A stretch of 64,000 nucleotides of DNA from Pseudolysinimonas yzui (GCF_014653215.1 NZ_BNAI01000001.1:329236-393235); one strand, 5' to 3'. Counted from the first letter of the stretch, positions 52,829-61,709 are shown. Notes: generated by a model not told the origin, from the letters alone. Numbers and translations: made by a program.

Positions 52829-53362
52829 GTGAGTGTTCTCATTCGCGATGCTCGACAGCGCCACTCTGTTGGCGTTCGTGAGCTCGCGCGGCTGTGCGGG
52901 GTTGCCGGTCCCACCGTCGTCGACTGGGAACGGTCGGAAGCGGCGGGAACGATCCGGGTCGAAACCCTTCAGCGCGCTCTGGCTGCGATGGGAGAGCGTC
53001 TCGTCGTTTCGTCGCGGTCTCGGCGGCCCGAGTTCGAGCCTGTTGACCGGCGCGAACATCGGCTAGGTCTTGAACTCCATCGCTCGGTCGCATCGAAGCT
53101 CGTGGCGGACCCCGAAGCGGTAGTCGGGTCTGCCCGTTCGCGACTCGACCCGATACGTGCCAGCCTCCGAGGCGGCGCCCGCGATTGGCTCGATCAGTGG
53201 GCCCAGTTGATCGAGGGTCGAGACATCGGCGGGTTGGTCGCCGTCATGCTCGGCACCACAAAACACGACATCGACATGCGCAGCGTTTCGCCGTTCACCG
53301 GGCTGTTGTCGCCCGAGGAACGGGAAGAGGTTCTCGCGAGGGTGTCGGCGACTGGCTCGTGA
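52829..53362 (+). CDS. XRE-type helix-turn-helix protein
   Basis: The protein has 177 residues. The HTH is at residues 6-55 (RHSVGVRELARLCGVAGPTV, then VDWERSEAAG). The C-terminal part is helical (RLDPIRASLRGGARDWLDQW; PEEREEVLARVSATG). The pattern matches antitoxin-like XRE proteins that precede a toxin gene. GTG 52829 has ribosome binding site AAGGAG; longer upstream frames lack one. Its stop overlaps a 40-codon frame (GTGA). Confidence 0.78.
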   Translation: MSVLIRDARQRHSVGVRELARLCGVAGPTVVDWERSEAAGTIRVETLQRALAAMGERLVVSSRSRRPEFEPVDRREHRLGLELHRSVASKLVADPEAVVGSARSRLDPIRASLRGGARDWLDQWAQLIEGRDIGGLVAVMLGTTKHDIDMRSVSPFTGLLSPEEREEVLARVSATGS

Positions 53363-53481
53363 AGCGCCGACAGCTTGAGGGCAATTCCGCGGGGTTGCAG
53401 ATCGTCGGCGAGAAGCGCGTAACACGGCGGTGCCGCCCGATCGGTATCACGACCCTGGATGCGGACGACGCGTCGGCGTAG
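53359..53481 (+). CDS. Short ORF (40 aa) coupled to the XRE gene
   Basis: GTG 53359 overlaps the XRE stop and opens KRRQLEGNSAGLQIVGEKRV to a TAG at 53481. It could be a tiny protein or the broken start of the usual toxin partner. The overlap is the only support. Confidence 0.35.
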   Translation: MKRRQLEGNSAGLQIVGEKRVTRRCRPIGITTLDADDASA

Positions 53482-53522
53482 GGTCGGTCTCGCCGCCACG
53501 TCCCCGACGCGAAGGAGCCACG

Positions 53523-53918
53523 ATGACGGGTCCGGTGCATTTCGAGATCCAGGTCGACGACATCGAGCGCGCGAAGGCTTTCTACACCGCGGTGTTCGGC
53601 TGGACGTTTCAGGACTACGGGCAGATGACCGGTTCGCCGTACTGGGGCATCATCGCCGGAGCCGAAGGCGATCCGGGCATCAACGGCGGTCTGCTGCAGC
53701 GGTCGGGCCCCGCGCCGGCGGACGGTTCGGGGGCCAACGCGTACGTGTGCACGATGGAGGTCGCCGACTACGACGCCACCGAGGGCAAGATCCTCGCCGC
53801 CGGTGGGCAGGTGGTGATGCCGAAACTGGCGCTCACCGGGATGGCGTGGCAGGGGTACTACCTCGACACCGACGGCAACACGTTCGGCATCCACCAGCCC
53901 GACCCGGCGGCGAAGTAG
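53523..53918 (+). CDS. VOC family (glyoxalase/bleomycin-resistance fold) protein
   Basis: The protein has 131 residues. PVHFEIQVDDIERAKAFYTA and the C-terminal YYLDTDGNTFGIHQPD are the two beta-alpha-beta halves. His and Glu/Asp typical of metal sites are only partly evident. Ribosome binding site GAAGGAG before ATG 53523. Substrate unknown. Confidence 0.9.
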   Translation: MTGPVHFEIQVDDIERAKAFYTAVFGWTFQDYGQMTGSPYWGIIAGAEGDPGINGGLLQRSGPAPADGSGANAYVCTMEVADYDATEGKILAAGGQVVMPKLALTGMAWQGYYLDTDGNTFGIHQPDPAAK

Positions 53919-54344
53919 CTACGCCGGGGGCCAGACCCCGATGATGAGCGCCATCACGAGCACGGTGACGAGTTCGTGCGCCGAGTTCAGCAGCGTGAGG
54001 CCCGGGGGGCGGCCGTCGAACTGGTCGTGGGTGATGAACCGGGCGGCGGTGAAGCCGGCCCAGAGGATGGCGGCGGTGAGCAGCGCGTTCACCAGGAACG
54101 AGCCGCCGTAGAAGTCGAACGAGATCCAGATGGCTCCGGCGAGCACCCAGGCGGTGATGAAGCTCACGATGACGGTGACGACGATCGGGCGGATGGCGTC
54201 TTTCGCGTCGCCCGACGGGGTGACGCCCGACTTCTTCATCCAGTAGTTGCCGAACACCTTCGGCGTGTACCAGATGGAGCCGACGACCATGCTCGACAGG
54301 GTGGCGAGTACGACGGCGATGTAGTTGATGGCGGGAACGGTCAT
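53919..54344 (-). CDS. DUF1761 membrane protein
   Basis: The protein has 141 residues and four membrane spans. The N-terminus AVVLATLSSMVVGSIWYTPK and the ITAWVLAGAIW segment are the DUF1761 pattern. Function unknown. Its stop abuts the VOC stop (convergent, no gap). Confidence 0.85.
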   Translation of the reverse strand: MTVPAINYIAVVLATLSSMVVGSIWYTPKVFGNYWMKKSGVTPSGDAKDAIRPIVVTVIVSFITAWVLAGAIWISFDFYGGSFLVNALLTAAILWAGFTAARFITHDQFDGRPPGLTLLNSAHELVTVLVMALIIGVWPPA

Positions 54345-54426
54345 GGCTGCTCCTCGAATCGGTTGAGGGACTCGGCGGTGAGTCTGCGGGGAGCCTACTG
54401 CTCCCCGCAGGCATTAGCGTCGAGGA

Positions 54427-54807
54427 ATGATCATCGCCTACTTCATCGCCGCCGGCATCCTCGCTTTCCTCACCCTCGCGACCGGACTGATGAAGATGGT
54501 GCGCCCCAAAGAGAAGCTCGCCACGATGGGCAAGCCGTTCGCCTGGGTCGAAGACTTCACGCCCCGGCAGATCCAGGTGCTCGGCGCCCTCGAGGTGCTC
54601 GGCGCGATCGGCGTCATCCTGCCGATGGCGCTGCGGATCATCTCGGTGCTCGGCCCCCTCGCGGCTCTCGGTCTCGCCTTGTTGCAGGCGGGCGCCTTCG
54701 TCGTGCACGTCCGTCGCGGTGAGAAGCCGTACCTCAACCTGGTGATCTTCGCGATCGCTGGCGCGACCGCCGTGCTCGGCTTCTTCGCGCTCGCCGTCGG
54801 GTGGTGA
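54427..54807 (+). CDS. DoxX-like membrane protein
   Basis: The protein has 126 residues and four membrane spans. ATGLMKMVRPKEKLATMGKP and the LGALEVLGAIGVILPMALRI helix match the DoxX/SURF4-like family. Role unknown. ATG 54427 is 6 nt after TAGCGT. Confidence 0.85.
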   Translation: MIIAYFIAAGILAFLTLATGLMKMVRPKEKLATMGKPFAWVEDFTPRQIQVLGALEVLGAIGVILPMALRIISVLGPLAALGLALLQAGAFVVHVRRGEKPYLNLVIFAIAGATAVLGFFALAVGW

Positions 54808-54902
54808 CGCACCCTGACGGGGATGACACGCGTGCGGTGACCTGAGGCGCTGAGCTCCCAGGAGCCCTCGGTAAACTGGCAACCGACGACGAGGGGCCTT
54901 GC

Positions 54903-56033
54903 ATGAACCGACCACTCGCCGCCCGCTGGGCCGCGACACTGCTCAACCGGTGGACCGTCATCGTCCCCGCCGTTGCAGCCGTCGCCCTCGTGCTCACCTG
55001 GGACCGCCGCCTCGAGGTCGTCGCCGTCGTGCTCACCGGAGCGGTGCTGATCGGTGCCGTGCTCGCCGCCGTGCATCACGCCGAGGTCGTCGCCCACCGG
55101 GTGGGGGAGCCGTTCGGGTCGCTCGTGCTCGCCGTCTCGGTCACCGTCATCGAGGTGGCCCTCATCATCACCCTCATGGTGGGCGGCAAGGGCACCGAGA
55201 CGCTCGCCCGCGACACCGCGTTCGCCGCGGTGATGATCACCCTCAACGGCATCGTCGGCATCTCGCTGTTGCTCGGTGGGCTACGCCACGGCCTCCCGCG
55301 GTTCAACGCCGAAGGCGCGGGTGCGGCGCTCGCCGTCGTCGTGACCCTGGTGACGCTCACGCTGGTGCTGCCGAGTTTCACGGTCTCCGAACCGGGGGCG
55401 CGCTTCTCGGAGGCGCAGCTCGCGTTCGTCGCGATCGTCTCGGTGCTGCTCTACGCGGGGTTCGTCGCCACCCAGACCCGCGGCCATCGTGACTTCTTTC
55501 TGCCCGTCGGCTTCGACGGACGAACGATCCGACCGGATGCCGACGCCGACGGCGACGGTCACGCCGACCCGCCGACCAACCGGGCCACCGCGGTCAGCGC
55601 GGTGCTGCTGCTCGTCTCCCTCGTCGCCGTCGTGGGGCTCGCGAAAGCCGTATCCCCGGCCATCGAGTCGGGCGTCGCGGCGGCCGGCATCCCGCACTCG
55701 TTCGTCGGCATCGTCATCGCGAGCCTCGTGCTGTTGCCGGAGGGACTCTCGGCCGCGAAGGCGGCGCTGCGCAACCGGATGCAGACGAGCCTCAACCTCG
55801 GCATCGGCTCGGCGATCGCCACGATCGGTCTCACGATCCCCGCGATCGCCGTCGCCTCGATCTGGCTGCCCGGGCCCCTGACGCTGGGCCTCGGCGATGT
55901 GCAGTTGGTGTTGTTCGGCCTCACCGTCGTCGTGTCGATTCTGACGATCGTGCCCGGGCGCGCGACGCGGCTGGCCGGCGTCGTGCACCTCGTGCTGTTG
56001 CTGGCGTTCGTCTTTCTGGCGATCTCGCCCTGA
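54903..56033 (+). CDS. chaA: Calcium/proton antiporter, ChaA type
   Basis: The protein has 376 residues, about eleven spans. EVALIITLMVGGKGTETLAR and VLLPEGLSAAKAALRNRMQT are the two CaCA-type ion-binding regions with conserved Glu. Between them a soluble loop contains DADADGDGHADPP, which resembles an EF-hand calcium loop. A TAAACT box (54872-54877) lies 25 nt upstream and GAGGGG serves as ribosome binding site. Confidence 0.92.
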   Translation: MNRPLAARWAATLLNRWTVIVPAVAAVALVLTWDRRLEVVAVVLTGAVLIGAVLAAVHHAEVVAHRVGEPFGSLVLAVSVTVIEVALIITLMVGGKGTETLARDTAFAAVMITLNGIVGISLLLGGLRHGLPRFNAEGAGAALAVVVTLVTLTLVLPSFTVSEPGARFSEAQLAFVAIVSVLLYAGFVATQTRGHRDFFLPVGFDGRTIRPDADADGDGHADPPTNRATAVSAVLLLVSLVAVVGLAKAVSPAIESGVAAAGIPHSFVGIVIASLVLLPEGLSAAKAALRNRMQTSLNLGIGSAIATIGLTIPAIAVASIWLPGPLTLGLGDVQLVLFGLTVVVSILTIVPGRATRLAGVVHLVLLLAFVFLAISP

Positions 56034-56087
56034 CGGAGCGGACCTCGGGGTGTCGACTCGGGCGTCAGGTTCGCTTCAGCAATCGGG

Positions 56088-56729
56088 TCAGATCGTGCGG
56101 GGCGCCTTCGCCAGGTTGGCGGCAAGCTCCTCGCGATTCTGCCGAATCCCATACGCCGGGCGATCGCGCTCGACGCGCCACGACTCGGAGAGCGGTCCGA
56201 TGTTGACCGTGTCGAACCCGAGCTCGTCATAGAGCGTCGTGACGAAGTCGGCGGCCTCGGGGGAGTCGCTCGCGGTGGCGAGAGCGCGGCGGTTCGGGGT
56301 TCCTGTCGGCGAGCCGTCGGTGGGGATCGCGTCGGCGCCGAGGTGGTTGAACGCCTTCGCGACCTTCGACTCAGGGAGGTGGGTCTGCAGCAGGCCCGAG
56401 GTCGTCGCCTCGCCGGCATCGAGCTCGGGGAAGTGCCCATCGCGTTCGAAGTAGTAGTTGTTCGCGTCGAGCACGATCTTGTCGGCGAGCGGCGCGACCG
56501 GCACCTCGCGGTAGGCGCGCAGCGGGACGGCGACGAGCACGACATCCCCGGCGGCTGCGGCCTCCTCGGCGGTCGCGGCGCGTGCCGACGGGCCGAGGTC
56601 GGCGATGAGGTCGGCGAGGGACGCGGGCCCGCGGGAGTTGGCGATCACGACCGAGTGACCGCGAGCGATGACCGCCTTCGCCACGTTGCTGCCGATGTTG
56701 CCCGAGCCGATGATGCCGAAAGTGGTCAT
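56088..56729 (-). CDS. NADPH-dependent F420 reductase-like NAD(P)-binding protein
   Basis: The protein has 213 residues. It has an N-terminal Rossmann GIIGSGNIGSNVAKAVIARG, then VVIANSRGP, DVVLVAVPLRAY and KIVLDANNYYFERDG. It belongs to the family of F420H2:NADP oxidoreductase and related dehydrogenases. ATG 56729 begins directly at the Rossmann strand. Confidence 0.88.
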   Translation of the reverse strand: MTTFGIIGSGNIGSNVAKAVIARGHSVVIANSRGPASLADLIADLGPSARAATAEEAAAAGDVVLVAVPLRAYREVPVAPLADKIVLDANNYYFERDGHFPELDAGEATTSGLLQTHLPESKVAKAFNHLGADAIPTDGSPTGTPNRRALATASDSPEAADFVTTLYDELGFDTVNIGPLSESWRVERDRPAYGIRQNREELAANLAKAPRTI

Positions 56730-56778
56730 GCTGTCATCCAACGCGGCAGCGTGTGAGGCATTCCGTGCGGGCGAAGTC

Positions 56779-57861
56779 CTACGGCTCGCGGAACGGGTCG
56801 GTCGCCGACGGGGGAGTGCTGGATGCCGCCGCCTTCGCGCGCCGCGGGGCACGGGTGGCGGGCTTCGCTTCCGCGGTACGGGGGGCTTCCGCCGTCTTCG
56901 GCGGCTCGGCCTTGGTTCCGGCGCGACGCGAACGCTTCGGCGGGGCGACGGCAGCGGCGGTGGGGAGGTCGGCGGCGGTGTCGCTGTCGGGGGCGGGCTC
57001 GCGCAGGCGCATGAATCGCTGCTGGCCGGCTTCGCGGATCTCGACCTGAGCGTCGTTGGCGCGCACGAAGTCCATGAAACTGCGGAAGCCGAGCGACCTC
57101 TCGTTGAACGACGGGTTGAGGCGCTTGATCTGCGACTTCACGGTCGAGGCGTTGAGCCACTCGTCGTCGTCCTGTTTGCCGCGCGCCAGGTCGAGCGCGC
57201 GCACCAGCAGCCGGGATGCCGTGGCCGGGGTGAGTGCGACCGGGACCGAGGTGTCGTCACCGGTGGTGGCCGCGGCGGGCGCGGGAGCCGATGTCGGCTC
57301 GGGCACGTCGACGGCCAGGGCGTCGTAGGCCTCGAACTCGTCGAGGGCGGCGACGAGCGCGGGGCTCGTCGACCCGGTGACGCCGATGCCGACGACGACG
57401 CGACCGAGCCGCTTGCAGCGCTGGGCGAGGGGGATGTAGTCGGAGTCGCCCGCGACGATCACGACGTGGGTGATGTCGGGCAGGCGGAACATGTCGTCGA
57501 TCACGTCGACGGCGAGGCGGATGTCGGCGCCGTTCTTGGTGCTCGACGCCGGGAACAGCTGGGTGAGGTCGATCGCCCGGTCGACGAGTTGGCGCTTGTA
57601 GGCCGCGTTCGCCGGAACCGACCAGTCGGCGTACGCCCGGCTCAGGGCGACGGTGCCGAACGACGAGGCGTAGTCGAGGATCGCGCCGAAGTCGACGCGG
57701 GCCTGCTCGAGTTTGGGCACCGACTTGCCGTCGTTGCGCCGAGCCTCGTCTTTGCGCCACGAATCGCGGCCGTGCAACTGGTCGTACCGCGAGATGACGA
57801 CGTTGTCGAAGTCGATGTAGACCGCGACGCGGGATTCCGTCGGTTCCCCGGGTTCAGCCAT
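56779..57861 (-). CDS. NYN (PIN-like) domain protein with LOTUS/OST-HTH
   Basis: The protein has 360 residues. The NYN nuclease domain: AVYIDFDNVVISRYDQLHGR (catalytic Asp pair), SRAYADWSV, ADIRLAVDVIDDMFRLPDIT and IVAGDSDYIPLAQRCKRLGR. An OST-HTH/LOTUS domain (residues 210-290, LLVRALDLARGKQDDDEWLN) may bind RNA. A long Ala/Pro/Lys-rich disordered tail ends it. ATG 57861 is 6 nt after TAGGGT. Putative RNase; target unknown. Confidence 0.88.
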   Translation of the reverse strand: MAEPGEPTESRVAVYIDFDNVVISRYDQLHGRDSWRKDEARRNDGKSVPKLEQARVDFGAILDYASSFGTVALSRAYADWSVPANAAYKRQLVDRAIDLTQLFPASSTKNGADIRLAVDVIDDMFRLPDITHVVIVAGDSDYIPLAQRCKRLGRVVVGIGVTGSTSPALVAALDEFEAYDALAVDVPEPTSAPAPAAATTGDDTSVPVALTPATASRLLVRALDLARGKQDDDEWLNASTVKSQIKRLNPSFNERSLGFRSFMDFVRANDAQVEIREAGQQRFMRLREPAPDSDTAADLPTAAAVAPPKRSRRAGTKAEPPKTAEAPRTAEAKPATRAPRRAKAAASSTPPSATDPFREP

Positions 57862-57935
57862 GGTTCGACCCTAGCCCGGTCCTCCTGGGCGCTGGCCCAC
57901 AGAAAACGCATAGGAACAACGCGTCCAATACGAGG

Positions 57936-58655
57936 GTGACCCAACCTCTGACCCGCCCCGACGGTTCCGCGATCCGGGCTCTCGTCGTCGACGACGAGGA
58001 GATGCTCGCCGACATGCTGCGGATGGCGCTGCGCAGCGAGGGCTGGGAGACCCGGGTCGCCCACGACGGCCAGACCGCGCTGAAGCTCGCCCGCGAGACT
58101 CCGCCCGACGTGGTGGTGCTCGACATCATGATGCCGGGGCTGGACGGGCTCACCGTGCTGCGCCGGTTGCGCGAGGCGGGCAACGACTGCCCCGTGCTGC
58201 TGCTCACCGCGAAGGATGCCGTGGAAGACCGCGTCGCCGGCCTCACCGCGGGCGGAGACGACTACGTCACGAAGCCGTTCAGCCTGGAAGAGGTCATGGC
58301 GCGGCTGCGCGGGCTGGTGCGACGCTCGATGCGGGCCGCCGGCGACGAGGGTCCGATCGTGCGGGTCGGCGACCTCACCCTCGACGAGGAGAGCTACGAG
58401 GTCGAGCGGGCCGGGCATCCGATCCAGCTCACCCCCACCGAGTTCGAGTTGCTGCGGTTCCTGATGCGCAACCCGAAGCGGGTGCTGAGCCGAGAGCAGA
58501 TCCTCGACCGGGTGTGGAGTTACGACTTCGGCGGCCGGGCGGCGGTCGTCGAGCTCTACATCTCGTACCTGCGCAAGAAGCTGGATGCCCACGGGCCCGG
58601 CATGATCCACACCGTGCGGGGCGTCGGCTACTCGATCCGTCCGGCGAGTCCGTGA
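57936..58655 (+). CDS. OmpR/PhoP family response regulator
   Basis: The protein has 239 residues. Receiver: ALVVDDEEMLADMLRMALRS, phospho-acceptor Asp in VVVLDIMMPGLDG, Lys in YVTKPFS. C-terminal winged helix: LTPTEFELLRFLMRNPKRVL, YISYLRKKLD. GTG 57936 is used because the conserved receiver starts directly after it. The kinase gene overlaps it by 4 nt. Divergent from the NYN gene across 74 nt. Confidence 0.93.
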   Translation: MTQPLTRPDGSAIRALVVDDEEMLADMLRMALRSEGWETRVAHDGQTALKLARETPPDVVVLDIMMPGLDGLTVLRRLREAGNDCPVLLLTAKDAVEDRVAGLTAGGDDYVTKPFSLEEVMARLRGLVRRSMRAAGDEGPIVRVGDLTLDEESYEVERAGHPIQLTPTEFELLRFLMRNPKRVLSREQILDRVWSYDFGGRAAVVELYISYLRKKLDAHGPGMIHTVRGVGYSIRPASP

Positions 58656-60097
58656 AACGCTGGTCGCTCGGCACCCGCCTCGTCGTCGGGATCGTCGGCC
58701 TGCTGACGGTGCTCGCGATCGCGATCGCCGTCGTCACCGTGGCGGCGTCGCGGGGGCAACAGGTCACGCGGCTCGACAGCCTGCTCGCCGCCGCCGCGGG
58801 GCGCTCGAGCGACGCCGTCGATGCGGGGTTCACCGGGCCGGCGCCGATCATCCAGATCCTGCCGGGTCAGGGCGCGGGGGCGGTCGGAATGGTGATCACG
58901 GCAGACACGGTCTACGCCGGCTACATCGGTACCGACGGCGATCTCCGCAGCCTCGACGCCGACCAGCTCGTCGCACTGGACGAGGTGCCCGAAGGGGGCG
59001 ATCCGGTGACGGTCGACCTCGGCGACCTCGGCGACTACCGGGTCGTCTCGACCGAGCTCTCCGACGGGCGGATCGTCGTCAACGGGCTGTCGCTCGCCGA
59101 GGCAGACGCCGCCACGGCATCCCTCATCCAGACGATCGCGGCGGTCAGCCTCGCCGCGATCGCGCTCGCCCTCGCCCTCGGCGCGCTCGTCGTGCGGGTG
59201 GCGTTGCGGCCGCTGACCGGCGTCGTCGAGACCGCCTCGCGCGTCTCGGAACTTCCGCTCGAAACCGGTGCGGTGTCGATGCCCGAGCGGGTTCCGGTGG
59301 ATGCGCCCGACACCGAGGTCGGCCAGGTCGGCACCGCGCTCAACCGGCTGCTCGGCAAGGTCGAGACCTCGCTCGCGGTGCGCCACGAGAGCGAGCAGAA
59401 GCTGCGTCGGTTCGTCGCCGACGCCTCCCACGAGCTGCGCACGCCGCTCGCGTCGATCCGCGGGTACGCGGAGCTCGGGCAGCGACCCGCTCGGCTGCCG
59501 GCCGACACGGCGCGGTCGCTCGAGCGGATCGAGTCGGAGTCGGTGCGCATGTCGACGCTGGTCGAGGAGATGCTGCTGCTGGCACGCCTCGACGCGGGTC
59601 GCGACCTGCGCGCGGAACCCGTCGCCCTCGGTGCCCTGCTCGTCGAGACGGTCTCCGATGCGCACGTGGCCGGGCCCGACCACCACTGGGACCTCGAGCT
59701 GCCGCCCGACGACATCGAGGTGCGCGGCGACCCCGACCGGTTGCGGCAAGCGCTCGGCAACCTTCTGGCCAACGCGCGCGTGCACACCCCGCCCGGAACG
59801 ACGGTGACCGTCGCCCTGGCGCCGACCGAGGGTGGAGCGGCCATCACGGTGACCGACGACGGTCCGGGAATCGATGCGGACCTGCAACACACGCTGTTCG
59901 AGCGGTTCACCCGCGGCGACGACTCACGGTCGCGCGTCGCCGGCAGCACCGGGCTGGGTCTGGCGATCGTGGCGGCGATCGTCGGCGCCCACGACGGCAC
60001 GGTGACGGTCGAGAGCGTCCCGGGACGAACCGTCTTCCGGATCGAGCTGCCGCGCGACGACGGTTCCCCTGACGATCCAGAGCTGCCTCACAGCTAA
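58652..60097 (+). CDS. Sensor histidine kinase
   Basis: The protein has 481 residues. TM1 near residues 10-32 (VVGIVGLLTVLAIAIAVVTV), an extracytoplasmic sensor of about 120 residues, TM2 near 165-190, HAMP, then H-box DASHELRTPLASIRGYAELG, N-box LGNLLANARVHTP and G boxes DDGPGID and GLGLAIVAAIVGA. The GTG start overlaps the regulator gene. Signal unknown. Confidence 0.93.
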   Translation: MKRWSLGTRLVVGIVGLLTVLAIAIAVVTVAASRGQQVTRLDSLLAAAAGRSSDAVDAGFTGPAPIIQILPGQGAGAVGMVITADTVYAGYIGTDGDLRSLDADQLVALDEVPEGGDPVTVDLGDLGDYRVVSTELSDGRIVVNGLSLAEADAATASLIQTIAAVSLAAIALALALGALVVRVALRPLTGVVETASRVSELPLETGAVSMPERVPVDAPDTEVGQVGTALNRLLGKVETSLAVRHESEQKLRRFVADASHELRTPLASIRGYAELGQRPARLPADTARSLERIESESVRMSTLVEEMLLLARLDAGRDLRAEPVALGALLVETVSDAHVAGPDHHWDLELPPDDIEVRGDPDRLRQALGNLLANARVHTPPGTTVTVALAPTEGGAAITVTDDGPGIDADLQHTLFERFTRGDDSRSRVAGSTGLGLAIVAAIVGAHDGTVTVESVPGRTVFRIELPRDDGSPDDPELPHS

Positions 60098-60137
60098 CGG
60101 CAGTCGCATCCCGAGGTCACTGCGGTGGTCTGGAGCC

Positions 60138-60677
60138 ATGACCGATTCCACTCGCACCGCGTCGCGCTTCCACACCACCGTCACCCGGCGAGTGCTGGGC
60201 GCGCTCGCCGCACTCGCCCTCGCGGGCGGCATCGCGGCGGGCCCCGTCGTGGCGGCTTCGGCCGCCACGTCGCGCACCTCCAGCTCGGTGCGGACTGCGG
60301 CCGCAGGCGCCGCCGACTTCGTCGCCGCGCTCGACCCGGCACAGGTCGCCGCCCTCTTCGACGGCGTCCCCAACATTCCCGGCACGGGCCTGCGGCTCGG
60401 TGACCTGACCGCCGAGCAGCGCGACGCCGCGTTCACCCTGTTGCGGTCGCTGCTGAGCGCCGAGGCGTGGGCGCAGCTCGCCGAACTGCTCGCCGCCGAC
60501 GCCGAGCTGGATGCCGCGGCCGGCGGCGGTTCGGAGTGGTCGGCCGACGACTACCGGATCGCCCTGTTCGGCGAGCCTGATGGCGACTACGTGCTGCAGT
60601 TCTCGACCGCCGATGTCGTGCTGAGCGCGATCCGGCAGGGGGATGCGATCGACGTGCGTCCCGACGTCGTCGCGTAG
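60138..60677 (+). CDS. Secreted protein, short DUF3500-like
   Basis: The protein has 179 residues with a twin-arginine-like signal (VTRRVLGALAALALAGGIAA). FVAALDPAQVAALFDGVPN, LRLGDLTAEQRDAAFTLLRS and WSADDYRIALFGEPDGDYVL match the first third of DUF3500 proteins, which are normally about 350-400 residues. After VLQFS the family sequence is lost, so this looks like a truncated copy. GGAG precedes the ATG. Confidence 0.65.
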   Translation: MTDSTRTASRFHTTVTRRVLGALAALALAGGIAAGPVVAASAATSRTSSSVRTAAAGAADFVAALDPAQVAALFDGVPNIPGTGLRLGDLTAEQRDAAFTLLRSLLSAEAWAQLAELLAADAELDAAAGGGSEWSADDYRIALFGEPDGDYVLQFSTADVVLSAIRQGDAIDVRPDVVA

Positions 60678-60684
60678 CGCGCCC

Positions 60685-60975
60685 TCAGCCCGTGAAGCGC
60701 ACGTCCCAAGGTCGCACCTCGACGGTCAGGAAGCCGCCCGCGACGCTTCCGTCGTCCACCGTGGCGAGAGCGACGACATCCACGCCGTCGTCGGCGCGGA
60801 CGATCGTCATCCCCACGCCCGGCTCGTCGGGCAACGGTCCCGCGGCGACGAGCAGTCCACGCTCCTGCAACCTGCGCAGGAACGCGACATGCTCGCCGAA
60901 CGCCGGATGTTCGAAGATCGACGTGCCCTCGAGGGCCGGTCCCGGCCGATGCACGAGGGCGAACCAGGCGGTCAT
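60685..60975 (-). CDS. YciI-like protein
   Basis: The protein has 96 residues: WFALVHRPGPALEGTSIFEH, FLRRLQERGLLVAAGPLPD and FLTVEVRPWDVRFTG match the YciI/YCII fold (dimeric ferredoxin-like). It is the third gene of an ArsR-SRPBCC-YciI operon and overlaps the SRPBCC gene by 4 nt. Confidence 0.85.
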   Translation of the reverse strand: MTAWFALVHRPGPALEGTSIFEHPAFGEHVAFLRRLQERGLLVAAGPLPDEPGVGMTIVRADDGVDVVALATVDDGSVAGGFLTVEVRPWDVRFTG

Positions 60976-61394
60976 GAACTCATCGCGAGCGCCGCGAAAC
61001 CCGCCAGCACCGCGGGCCAGCCGTTGCCGTACTCGCGACGGGCGGCCTGCGGGTCGGTCATGCGTTCCCAACCGGAGTGCACGAGGGTGACCAGGGTCTG
61101 TTCGCCGGCGGCCTCGAACGTCACTCGCACATCGGTCGCGTGCCCCGATCCGTAGCCGGGATGCCAGGTGAAGCCGAGAGCGCCGGGCGGCTCCCAGCTG
61201 GTGACCTCGCCCCACACCGACTCCCGGTCGCCGGAGCGTTCGACGATGAGCCGCTCCTCGAACGCGACGGTGCCGTCGCCGAAGACGCCGAATCGGGCCA
61301 ACGGCCACCAGTCGCCGATCCGCTCGGTGAACAGGGCGAAGGCGTGCTCGGGGCTCGCGGTGACGAGCACCTCGCGTCGCAGGGGCGGGATCAT
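60972..61394 (-). CDS. SRPBCC (AHSA1-like) domain protein
   Basis: The protein has 140 residues. REVLVTASPEHAFALFTERI opens the START-like fold; VTSWEPPGALGFTWHPGYGS and QTLVTLVHSGWERM follow. It overlaps both neighbours by 4 nt and is controlled with them. Related in fold, not closely in sequence, to the protein at 39967-40458. Confidence 0.87.
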   Translation of the reverse strand: MIPPLRREVLVTASPEHAFALFTERIGDWWPLARFGVFGDGTVAFEERLIVERSGDRESVWGEVTSWEPPGALGFTWHPGYGSGHATDVRVTFEAAGEQTLVTLVHSGWERMTDPQAARREYGNGWPAVLAGFAALAMSS

Positions 61395-61702
61395 CGCTGC
61401 TCCTCGTCGACGTAACGGGCGAAGGAGGTGAGCGCGTCGTCCCACATCGAGATCAGCCACTGCTGCAGTTCGCGTTGACCGTCGGGCGCGAGCGCGTACA
61501 GATTGCGGGTGCCGCGCGGGCTGAACTCCACCAGTCCGGCGTTGGTGAGCACGCGCAGGTGTTTGCTGACGGCGGGGCGCCCGATGGGGAGCGCCTCGGC
61601 CAGCTGGCCGACCGGTGTCGGTCCGCGGTGGAGCTGCTCGACGATCCGGCGGCGCATGGGATCGCCGAGGGCGTCGAGGGCGAGTTCCGATTGGTTGCTC
61701 AT
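61391..61702 (-). CDS. ArsR family transcriptional regulator
   Basis: The protein has 103 residues. Winged helix: LALDALGDPMRRRIVEQLHR, recognition helix IGRPAVSKHLRVLTNAGLVE, wing FSPRGTRNLYAL. No metal-binding Cys. First gene of its operon; a palindromic site is 8 nt before its start. Confidence 0.92.
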   Translation of the reverse strand: MSNQSELALDALGDPMRRRIVEQLHRGPTPVGQLAEALPIGRPAVSKHLRVLTNAGLVEFSPRGTRNLYALAPDGQRELQQWLISMWDDALTSFARYVDEEQR

Positions 61703-61709
61703 GGGTAAC

